From an uncultured Flavobacteriales bacterium (GTDB lineage: Bacteria; Bacteroidota; Bacteroidia; Flavobacteriales_D; Crocinitomicaceae), in contig CAIUKX010000599.1 of the NCBI GenBank assembly GCA_903899795.1, forward strand, positions 1 through 14,335: a stretch of 14,335 nucleotides of DNA, given 5' to 3'. Position 1 is the stretch's first letter, and each line of letters begins with the position of its first letter. Made by a program: the position numbers and the translations under genes. Below, one piece after another: positions 1-7,200 of the stretch. Under the pieces are notes generated by a model that saw only the letters and a list, made by a program, of their open reading frames with translations, was not told the DNA's origin and ran no database searches.

Positions 1-118
1 TCTTTCTTTTTTAAATCTTCATCCTTCATAATTCATTTTTTGAACTACCAATATAAGAATAACATATAAATAATCCACAATAGGGATAGGTGCGATTATA
101 AATATTCATGCAAATAAA

Positions 119-568
119 TTGCCCTTATCTATTAATTCATGGGAAAAATCCGTTTTAGAAATACTTAAATACGAAAGTATATACACAGATAAAAAACTTA
201 TAGATATTCATTCAGATTTAATGGAAAAACTAGGTTTAACTGCTGAAAATACTGATCTATTGATTGATGATATTCAAAAGAAACATGCATACCAATTTTG
301 TGATAATATTTCTGATATTCTTGATGAACTAAATGACAAAGATTATGATCAAAATAAAATTCAAGAAATAAAATTTGATCTTGACAAAATAAAAAGAGAT
401 ATTGAGTCCTTAAAAATACAAACGCAAGGCGATTTGAAAAGCGGAATAGCTAGGATATGGGCGAAAATTAAACTCGCAGATATTGGCAAATATATTTTAG
501 ATAAAACTGTAGATGGTACTGTCGGAAAGCTTATTGGCGATACTATTGAAAAATTTGAAGGAATCTGA
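119..568 (+). CDS. hypothetical protein with central coiled coil
   Basis: I do not recognise this 149-aa protein. It is predicted soluble: no signal peptide or membrane segment is visible. The N-terminal half is helical and acidic. Residues about 75-102 show heptad spacing of Ile/Leu (I81, I84, L88, I91, I95, L98) and look like a coiled coil. A Gly-containing helical tail (about 120-147, with TVGKLIGDTIEKF) follows. The start is a TTG. The frame is open upstream only to an in-frame TAA at 71-73 and offers no ATG or GTG there. The nearby ATG at 108 is in another frame and stops after 16 codons. The first in-frame internal ATG is residue 35, which would remove part of the helical region. Codons are very AT-rich compared with the genes after position 1249. 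It converges on the HTH gene with only 15 nt between stop codons. It is probably a real gene of unknown role in an accessory segment. Confidence 0.6.
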   Translation: MPLSINSWEKSVLEILKYESIYTDKKLIDIHSDLMEKLGLTAENTDLLIDDIQKKHAYQFCDNISDILDELNDKDYDQNKIQEIKFDLDKIKRDIESLKIQTQGDLKSGIARIWAKIKLADIGKYILDKTVDGTVGKLIGDTIEKFEGI

Positions 569-583
569 AAACTAGAAATTCTA

Positions 584-799
584 TCAAAAACTAACCAACT
601 TCTTCAAGGGAATTTCAAGTGCATTAGCAATTTCAAATAATGAATACAAAGTTGGATTGACCTTACCATTCTCTAATTTCTCAATCGCTTGTCGATCTTT
701 ATTACAGTTTCTAGCCAAATCAGCTTGAGACCATCCTTTTTGAGTTCGAAGTTCAACAATTTGTTGCCCTAACTTTCTTTTTAATTCTTCTTTATTCAC
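584..799 (-). CDS. XRE-family helix-turn-helix transcriptional regulator
   Basis: A 71-aa single-domain Cro/C1-type (HTH_3) DNA-binding protein. Helix 1 is about residues 10-21. The positioning helix SQADLARNC is at 24-32, the recognition helix about 35-44 (KDRQAIEKLENG), then the conserved turn NGKVNPTL (44-51) and the scaffold helices LFEIANALEIPLKKL (54-68). There is nothing beyond the HTH, so it has no effector domain; such minimal XRE proteins usually act as dimeric repressors. The start is GTG (complement of 797-799); the frame closes at a TAA a few codons upstream and has no ATG there. It is divergent from the 72-aa gene at 901, and the shared intergenic region carries two inverted repeats that would be plausible operators. 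Autoregulation and control of the 901 gene are inferred. Confidence 0.88.
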   Translation of the reverse strand: MNKEELKRKLGQQIVELRTQKGWSQADLARNCNKDRQAIEKLENGKVNPTLYSLFEIANALEIPLKKLVSF

Positions 800-820
800 A
801 ATCCAAATGTCAATTAATTA

Positions 821-838
821 TACGACAATTTAGTCATA
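821..838. promoter_or_regulatory. candidate operator 1 (TACGAC-N6-GTCATA)
   Basis: This is an 18-bp inverted repeat, TACGAC-aattta-GTCATA, with 5 of 6 positions symmetric. It lies just upstream of the XRE gene (start 799). The same half-site, TATGAC/GTCATA, recurs at 874-891. The proposed binding by the neighbouring XRE protein is inference. Confidence 0.4.
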
Positions 839-845
839 TAAAAAG

Positions 846-874
846 TTGACATATTTATTTTTTTACTATGTTTG
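846..874 (+). promoter_or_regulatory. Bacteroidota-type promoter for the 72-aa gene
   Basis: A TTG at 846-848 (within TTGACA) is followed after 18 nt by TATGTTTG at 867-874. This is an exact fit to the TAnnTTTG -7 element of Bacteroidota sigma factors with a normal spacing to the -33 TTG. Transcription would start near 878-882, giving a leader of about 20 nt before the ATG at 901. Confidence 0.55.
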
Positions 875-891
875 TCATACAATAATATGAC
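874..891. promoter_or_regulatory. candidate operator 2 (GTCATA-N6-TATGAC)
   Basis: A perfect 6-bp inverted repeat, GTCATA-caataa-TATGAC, begins at the last base of the -7 element and covers the predicted transcription start of the 901 gene. A repressor bound here would block initiation. Its centre is 53 bp from the centre of the site at 821-838, about five helical turns, so the two sites face the same side of the helix. Confidence 0.45.
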
Positions 892-900
892 GATAAATTT

Positions 901-1119
901 ATGGAAGCTACAAATACAAAGGAATTAACCGAAAAGCTAAACAATCTATTTCAATTCGTTCCACCAACAGATTTAAGGAAAAGTGTGCAGGAAGCATTTT
1001 TTGGGTATCTTCTTCAAAATCAAAGTCCTCAACCCGAAAATTTCGAAAAAACCGTTTTGGATTTTTATTTTCTGATTTTGTTTTTACAGGATGCTGAAGA
1101 GATTTGGAAGGAGATGTAA
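901..1119 (+). CDS. small hypothetical protein divergent from XRE regulator
   Basis: A 72-aa protein that I do not recognise. It is predicted mostly helical: an N-terminal helix (about 6-18), a FVPPTDLRKS turn (19-28), then an aromatic-rich segment (about 29-37, QEAFFGYLL) and a C-terminal hydrophobic helix (about 49-71, with FYFLILFLQDAEEIW). The last helix is amphipathic to hydrophobic and could be a buried helix or a short membrane-associating one. There are no catalytic motifs. The ATG at 901 has no Shine-Dalgarno, but a near-consensus promoter lies 27-55 nt upstream, which supports the start. The divergent arrangement with an XRE gene and the shared operator-like repeats suggest a regulator/target pair. 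A toxin-antitoxin or phage-type module is possible, but nothing in the protein shows it. Confidence 0.65.
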   Translation: MEATNTKELTEKLNNLFQFVPPTDLRKSVQEAFFGYLLQNQSPQPENFEKTVLDFYFLILFLQDAEEIWKEM

Positions 1120-1144
1120 CGAAAATTTGTCACCTCCCTTAATC

Positions 1145-1158
1145 CCTCCTCAAGGAGG
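1145..1158. terminator. GC-rich hairpin between convergent genes
   Basis: CCTCC-tcaa-GGAGG forms a 5-bp perfect stem with a 4-nt loop, in a C/G-biased tract (about 1132-1165) that stands out from the AT-rich surroundings. It lies between the convergent 901 gene and ygiQ, so a bidirectional terminator is plausible. No T-run follows directly. It also resembles a degenerate copy of the short intergenic palindromes of the CCCCTCC...GGAGGGG type that I recall from Bacteroidota genomes. Confidence 0.4.
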
Positions 1159-1248
1159 AAAATGGTAATCCCTTCGAGATAAAAAGTCTTAAAATCATTG
1201 ACCGCGAAGCAGTAATAAAGTTAATCTTTTTGTCCTGAATCCACTATT

Positions 1249-3147
1249 CTATTTCCCCTTCTTGCGTCTTTCCTCTAGCCACTTGGGAACCGGTTTTCCA
1301 CTTTTTTCTTCCTGATCACCCAAAAGTTTATCGATCAAATCTGGACGTTTTGCTTGTTGCAAGCGTTGTCTGATCCAATCCCTGTTTTCGCGTTTGTACC
1401 AGAAGAAAAATTTATTTTGGTTTAACTTTTCTTCTTTGGTTTTAACGGTCTTGATCGGTTTCAATGTATACGGATGAACACCGCTGTAATAGATTACCTC
1501 AGCCACTGTCATCGGTGTCGGAGTAAAATCCTGCACTTGCTCCAATTGGAATCCCATGTCTTTGGTTTCAGCAGCCAAATTTGCCATGTCTTCTTCCTCG
1601 CAACCAGGATGAGAAGAGATGAAATAAGGAATTAATTGTTGCTTTAATCCGTGTTTATCACAAATCTTTTCATACTTCTCCTTGAACTTATGGAAATACT
1701 TGAACGAAGGTTTACGCATCACACGTAAAGTCGCATCAGATGTATGTTCGGGAGCAACCTTCAATCTTCCGCTAACATGACGGGTTACCAATTGTTCGAT
1801 GTATTCATCGTGGTTTCCATCCTCATTGTTTTTGTTGAAATCATCCACCAATAAATCGTAACGGACACCTGAACCTACAAATGCCTTTTTCACTTTTGGA
1901 TTCGCATCTACCTTGCGGTATAATTCCGTCATCGGTTTGTGCGAAGTATCCAGGTTGTTACAAATCACGGGATGAATACAACTCGGACTGGAGCAACGGG
2001 CGCAAATATCCTCGTCTTTCCCCTTCATTTTATACATATTGGCAGACGGTCCTCCCAAATCGGAAATATAACCTCTGAAATCAGGATCGTTCACCACTTG
2101 TTCCACTTCCGCCAAAATTGATTTCTCACTTCGTGAAGCGATGAATTTTCCTTGATGCGCAGAAATAGTACAAAAGCTGCAACCACCGAAACAACCACGG
2201 TGCATATTGATCGAAAATTTGATCATATCGTATGCCGGAATTGCTCCTCGTTTATTGTATTTCGGATGAGGTAAACGTGTATAAGGCAAATCAAACGTCT
2301 TGTCGATTTCGCCTTCTGTCATTGTTTTATACGGCGGATTGATTACCAGTGTCTGATCACCGACATGTTGAATGATACGATTTGCCTGCCATTTGTTGGA
2401 CTCAACTTCCACAATTTTGAAATTCGCTGCATATTTGATTTTGTCCGACAAACATTCTTCGTGACTAGCCATTTCAACCGTTTCCCATTGTTTGTTTTTA
2501 GGCAACTCTGTCGATTTATCTTGTAAAAAAGCGACTTGTTTCAATGTTCGTAAACTAGTGAATGGAACCCCTTTTTTAACCAATTTCAACAATTCACGCA
2601 AAGGTTGATCTCCCATTCCGTAGACCAACATATCTGCTTTCGAATCTACCAATATAGAAGGCATCAACTGATCTTTCCAATAGTCATAATGTGTCACACG
2701 ACGAAGAGAAGCTTCAATTCCACCGATCAAAACCGGAACATCCGGAAACAATTCTTTCAAAATATTACTATATACAATCGTCGAATAATCTGGTCTGAAT
2801 CCAGCTTGTCCTCCCGGTGTATAAGCATCTGTGGAACGTAATCGTTTGTTGGCCGTGTAATGATTCACCATCGAATCCATGCAACCGGCTGTGACGCCAA
2901 AAAAATATTTCGGTTTCCCAAGTTTTTTGAAATCACGTAAATCGTCCTTCCAATTCGGTTGAGAGACAATCCCAACTTTGAATCCTTCGTCTTCCATGAT
3001 TCGTCCGATAACAGCCGTTCCAAAAGCAGGATGATCTACATAGGCATCACCTGAGATCAGGATAATATCCAATTCATCCCACCCCCTTTTTTCTACCTCT
3101 TTTTTTGTAAGTGGCAACCAATCCGTTATCGGTCTTTCATTTGTCAT
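1249..3147 (-). CDS. ygiQ: YgiQ family radical SAM protein (UPF0313)
   Basis: A 632-aa cytoplasmic radical SAM protein of the YgiQ/UPF0313 family. The N-terminal region (about 1-290) has the family segments ISGDAYVDHPAFG (31-43), FGVTAGCMDSMVNHYTANK (83-101) and IGGIEASLRR (141-150). The radical SAM core (about 305-540) carries the 4Fe-4S ligands C319, C323 and C326 in CFGGCSFC. A second cluster, C382, C385, C390 and C396 (CX2CX4CX5C), could bind an auxiliary Fe-S centre or metal. Conserved LKVAPEHTSD (462-471) and PTPMT (543-547) motifs follow, then a DUF3362-like tail with YYSGVHPYT (553-561) and a basic C-terminus. The length is in the normal range for the family. The ATG start is followed directly by the expected N-terminus ITDWLPLT. 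The reaction and substrate are not established. It is a stand-alone gene, convergent with 901 and divergent from the lipoprotein gene. Confidence 0.95.
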   Translation of the reverse strand: MTNERPITDWLPLTKKEVEKRGWDELDIILISGDAYVDHPAFGTAVIGRIMEDEGFKVGIVSQPNWKDDLRDFKKLGKPKYFFGVTAGCMDSMVNHYTANKRLRSTDAYTPGGQAGFRPDYSTIVYSNILKELFPDVPVLIGGIEASLRRVTHYDYWKDQLMPSILVDSKADMLVYGMGDQPLRELLKLVKKGVPFTSLRTLKQVAFLQDKSTELPKNKQWETVEMASHEECLSDKIKYAANFKIVEVESNKWQANRIIQHVGDQTLVINPPYKTMTEGEIDKTFDLPYTRLPHPKYNKRGAIPAYDMIKFSINMHRGCFGGCSFCTISAHQGKFIASRSEKSILAEVEQVVNDPDFRGYISDLGGPSANMYKMKGKDEDICARCSSPSCIHPVICNNLDTSHKPMTELYRKVDANPKVKKAFVGSGVRYDLLVDDFNKNNEDGNHDEYIEQLVTRHVSGRLKVAPEHTSDATLRVMRKPSFKYFHKFKEKYEKICDKHGLKQQLIPYFISSHPGCEEEDMANLAAETKDMGFQLEQVQDFTPTPMTVAEVIYYSGVHPYTLKPIKTVKTKEEKLNQNKFFFWYKRENRDWIRQRLQQAKRPDLIDKLLGDQEEKSGKPVPKWLEERRKKGK

Positions 3148-3151
3148 GTCA

Positions 3152-3159
3152 CAAAGTTA
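3152..3159 (-). promoter_or_regulatory. possible -7 element (TAACTTTG) for ygiQ
   Basis: On the minus strand TAACTTTG fits TAnnTTTG exactly, but it ends only 4 nt before the ygiQ ATG, so transcription would begin at or beside the start codon. I see no TTG -33 element at the right distance. It is either a leaderless-mRNA promoter or a chance match. Confidence 0.25.
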
Positions 3160-3255
3160 CACCATTTTTTGCTTTGTTATTCTTTCTATGTTTTTGTTAT
3201 TGTGGATATAGAACTTACTCTGCATCTACTATGAAAATAAATACCTCAAAAACGA

Positions 3256-3283
3256 TTGTATTTAAAGAATGATATTATCTTTA
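3256..3283 (+). promoter_or_regulatory. weak candidate promoter for lipoprotein gene
   Basis: TTG at 3256-3258 and TATCTTTA at 3276-3283 are 17 nt apart, resembling TTG-N17-TAnnTTTG with the last G replaced by A. The ATG at 3289 follows 5 nt later, so a transcript from here would be nearly leaderless. The support is weak. Confidence 0.25.
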
Positions 3284-3288
3284 CTGTA

Positions 3289-4293
3289 ATGGCAAAAAAG
3301 ATTGGTTTTTTCTTATTCCTACTATCAATTTCAGTCGCTTGTAACGGCGATGGGAACTCTCTGTTTTCAAAAGATAAAAAGGTCTATAAACCTTCATTAA
3401 TCAATTTGACAACCTTACTTTCCGACGATGAAAATGATGTATCTTTCCCCACTTGGTTCAATGATTCTATCATCAAGGCGCATGGAATAAAAAAGATAAC
3501 CCGCAAATCGTTTCACCGAAATGGAGATGGGAATGAAAAATTAGCGGGGATCTCAAGTACTGTTCCCCGGGAAATCAGAGAATACTTTTTTGATAAAAAC
3601 GGGAATTTAGTGCAGTTGAATGTCCATAACTATTATGATGACAGAGAAATCGGTTCTGTATTATTTACCTACTCAAGTTTAAAAGATCATTACGGTTTTG
3701 CTAAAGTTCAGCGAAATGTTTTCGTATCAAAAACAGCAACACCTTTCATGGATAATGATGAACCTTTGGATCCTGAAGTTCGTGAGTTGGACTTTAGAAT
3801 GCATGAAAAAAGAAAGGATTACAACAAATGTTTGGTATATCAGGATATGGAGACCGGAGATTATTTGTTTTTCATTCCAAAGAAAAAATACTGGGGAACA
3901 ATGTCTGTTGATTCGATTTTACGGCCTAATCCTAGAGATGTTGTGGTTTGGGGAACTCCGAAGCGTCCAACAAAAAAATACCAGGTATCGAATAAAGTCA
4001 ATGAAAAAAACGTTAGACTCTTTACCTATCAGAAAAACAATCGAAAAATGATTTCCAACTGGATCAAAAAGGACTATCCCTTCGAATACAAACGCGATTT
4101 TATTTTCGGGAAAAAAGGATATTGTACCGGATACATCGATTCTACGTTTAGTGAAGATCTATATGTAACCCGAATTATTTCCGAAATACAATACAACAAG
4201 AAAAAAGAACCTATCAGAGTAATACACCGCAAAGAAAACCCATCTAATGAAACTGAATTTTTCTCACTCGAAACGTTTGAATATGAAAAGTAA
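3289..4293 (+). CDS. predicted lipoprotein with YD-repeat-like strands
   Basis: A 334-aa predicted envelope lipoprotein of unknown function. The frame is open back to a TTG at 3256, but the ATG at 3289 gives a clean type II signal peptide: MAKKI, a hydrophobic stretch (5-16), then the lipobox SVAC with C18 as the lipidated residue. C18 is followed by NGDGNS, an acidic sequence of the sort often found just after the Cys in surface-exposed Bacteroidota lipoproteins. The mature protein is rich in Lys, Asp and Tyr. Two stretches (96-128, with FFDKNGNLVQLNVHNYYD; 296-316, with ISEIQYNKKKEPIRVIHR) look like YD/RHS-type beta-hairpin units. The gene overlaps the following MORN-repeat gene by 11 nt (ATGAAAAGTAA), which points to translational coupling and a shared role at the cell envelope. 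I cannot name a family. Confidence 0.8.
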   Translation: MAKKIGFFLFLLSISVACNGDGNSLFSKDKKVYKPSLINLTTLLSDDENDVSFPTWFNDSIIKAHGIKKITRKSFHRNGDGNEKLAGISSTVPREIREYFFDKNGNLVQLNVHNYYDDREIGSVLFTYSSLKDHYGFAKVQRNVFVSKTATPFMDNDEPLDPEVRELDFRMHEKRKDYNKCLVYQDMETGDYLFFIPKKKYWGTMSVDSILRPNPRDVVVWGTPKRPTKKYQVSNKVNEKNVRLFTYQKNNRKMISNWIKKDYPFEYKRDFIFGKKGYCTGYIDSTFSEDLYVTRIISEIQYNKKKEPIRVIHRKENPSNETEFFSLETFEYEK

Positions 4294-7200
4294 AATAAAC
4301 CACCTAATTGCATTGGCAGTGATGCTGATAGCTCTGCCTGTTTTTGCGCAAAAAGTTGAGTCGATCACCTACAAAGGAGCTTCTTCCTACGTATATCCTT
4401 TTAAAATCCCCGTACGAGCAACTGAAAGTTATTACAGTTCAATTAATTTGAGAATCCACAAAAACACGATCCTCAAAATGCTGGAAGAAACACAGTGGAA
4501 AGATAAAAATCCGGAAGAATTGGCTGAAGCCAAAAAAGAATTCAAAAAACAAATTCACCGTTACAGAAAGATCTACAGAAGAAATCGCCGTGGAACAGGT
4601 CATCAGTTGATCAAAACCATTCATCAAAATCCATATCCGCTTTTAGAACAATTTTACGAAAGAGACGTTGATATCAAACCTTGTTTGGACCCAATTCCTG
4701 ATGGAACATATATTCAATATTTTGAAGAATTTCCGTTGATTGATAAGGATAACAAACTCACCATTATTAAAGACCGTGTCGCAGGTGTTTTTCATATCAA
4801 AAACAATATGTTGGAGGGTGAAGCGGTATGGTACAATTTCAAAGGAGATATCCTGAAAAAAGGATCATTTAAAAATGGACTCAAGGAAGGAGAATGGTAT
4901 TTTGAAAAGAGACAGATGGAAAATCGCTTGTCAAAAGATACCAAGGATGATTACGTCAAAAATGGTTTTCCGCCTATGGATACAACTGTTGAAATAATGA
5001 CCTATAACAAAGGGGTTCGTAATGGAAACTACATTCAAAAAGGGAATACAGATTTGCCTGTTTACGAAGGTCACTACCTGGAAAATGAGTTTGCTGGTCA
5101 TTGGATCGAAAGAGTCATGAAAACACCGAATAATTTTTTTCTCGTCAAAAACAAAAGAGCAGAATTGGCAAAACTGCGACACAATAATGTTGTAACAGCT
5201 GAATACACCTTGGCAAAAGACCCGAAAATTGTCAAACAACCTTTGGTTCGTAATGGGTTGATCATGGAACGATACGTTATGGGATTCGATTTCAATGCAA
5301 ATTACAATCCTTACAATGTCAGTAAAGATTTATACAAAATTGCATTTACTGAAGAACTCGATCTGGAACTGGACGAAGAGAAAGTCAATTCGTATGAAGG
5401 TTCAGTTTACGACGAAGAATATTATGGCGAGAATGATTATTCCATGGAGGAATACGAAGGTGAAGGCGATCTTTATTACGAGGAAAGTTATACAGATAAT
5501 ATCAACTCAAAATATAGCACTTACGTTTATGACAAAACCAATGATAAATACCTGGAAAGAGGAAAAGTAATTGATAGCATTGGAATCAAATTTAAGTACG
5601 AAGGCGTTTACGAAAGACGTTATCCAAACGGACAGTTGATGTTCAGATATGAATTCAAAGACGGGAAACTTCTGAAAGAAGATACGCTGTTTTGGGACAA
5701 CGGTAATCCTTTTGATGTGATTACTTTCATGCCTGATTCAAATCAATATTTACAGACTGTTTATGATTATGAAGGTAAATTGTATCGCGAACTGCTCTTT
5801 GACAAACAAGGTGATTTTCTCCGTGTAAAATATGAGCCTGTGACCAAACAATACGTCACACTTGAAGGTTTGAAAGCCTACGACAATCCCTCAGCAGCTT
5901 ATTACAGCTACGATAAAATGGATACCGTTTCTTCCGTTTTAGCAGTTGATTCCATTTTAATCTGGAAATCCTGGTTCAAAGAGGACTCTACAAAACTCTA
6001 CCAACGCATGTATTACCCAAAAGAAAGGGTATTGAAAATGCACAACTACACAATGAACGGAACCTCATCCTTTCAGAAAGAAATACAATTTGGCGAAGAT
6101 TTCAAAAGCTGGACAGGAACAGAAGTATTTTCATTCGGAAATCTGACTGTAAAAAGTCACAACTCAGCTTCCTATATTGAATACCTGGATCGCGACCCGG
6201 AATTGTTTGATTCGGTACCACAAATAAATGTGAATCGCTACGGCAAAGTTTTCGATGTGACTTCTGACGATGTGTTGTTCAAAGGTGAAATCCCATATTC
6301 AGGGCCAGTCTCCATCCAGGTAAATACAAAAAGTGAAAACTTCAAAACAACCAGTGAAATTTCACTTTCCTTCCCTGTTTACACAATGGCTCAAAAAAAA
6401 TTAGAAAAAAGTTACAAGAAATTCAGATCAAAAGGAAAAATCAGCCACAGCGAATATTTAGGTTCCTTGGAACGAAATGAATTATCCTACGATTTCAACA
6501 ACGCTATTTTTTATTCCTTGTTTCCATTTCTCAGAGGAACGATTGAATACCCTGTAATTTATGCAAATTTCGATGACAATGGAAATCCGGAAAAGTACAA
6601 AGAGAAGCAGTATGATCCGCAGGCGAAGAAAATTACAGGCCGGATGAAAGATGGAAAACCGGATGGTGTCTGGACTGTAGAAGATCAATTTGGAAACATT
6701 CAATCGATTATCCCATACATGAACGGTGAGAAAAACGGAACCGAGAAAGTATATGCGGATGCTGAACCACGCAAAAAAATATCCGAAGAAGATTATTACC
6801 TGGATGGAGGAATGACCGATTTTGATACCTTCCCAAAAAGGAAAACACATTATCTACAATGGGTTGACAATTACAAAAACGGTGTTCAGCACGGTGAGTC
6901 TGTTCGGTACAATTGGCTCGGCGAAAAAGAGCAATATCAATATTACGTGGATGGATTGAAACAAGGACGCTCGTATGAACGAAACAACCTCGCTTACACC
7001 AAAATGAATTATTTGGATGATGCTTTGGATGGATACGTGCAAACCTATTTAACCATAAAAGGTCAGGATTCAATTTTATTGTTTGCTCTGAATTTCCAAA
7101 ATGGAGAATTACAAGGAGAATCTAAATCGTTCCATACTAACGGGAAATTATCCAAACGTGGATTTTTCTTGAACGGACAGCCAATCGATGATTATGAAGC

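Noticed and set aside
108..158. ATG at 108 as start of the first gene
   Set aside because: It is in another frame and meets a stop after 16 codons, so it cannot start the 149-aa protein without an assumed frameshift.
573..583. TAGAAATTCTA palindrome between the two convergent stops as a terminator
   Set aside because: The stem is only 4-5 A/T-rich pairs with no room for a proper loop and no T-run; it is likely chance in AT-rich DNA.
817..822. TATAAT on the minus strand as the XRE promoter
   Set aside because: It has no -35-like partner at the right distance, and Bacteroidota do not use this consensus; it is probably chance.
1..1119. Defence island or toxin-antitoxin system in the accessory patch
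   Set aside because: An XRE regulator and two orphans are suggestive, but there is no nuclease, NTPase, methylase or known toxin motif to support the label.
3256..3288. Upstream TTG start that would lengthen the lipoprotein by 11 residues
   Set aside because: The extra residues would precede and bury a clean lipoprotein signal peptide; the ATG at 3289 fits better.
3698..4051. Alternative-frame open reading frame inside the lipoprotein gene
   Set aside because: It is fully contained in the real gene and shows no domain or signal peptide.
4247..4282. Upstream ATG start for the MORN-repeat protein
   Set aside because: It adds 12 polar and charged residues in front of a typical signal peptide; the ATG at 4283 gives the usual MKSK-hydrophobic layout and a tight gene overlap.
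6482..7073. Long minus-strand open frames inside the MORN-repeat gene
   Set aside because: They are antisense shadows with Ile/Phe/Arg-rich, non-protein-like sequence and no recognisable domain; the plus-strand frame has clear repeats.
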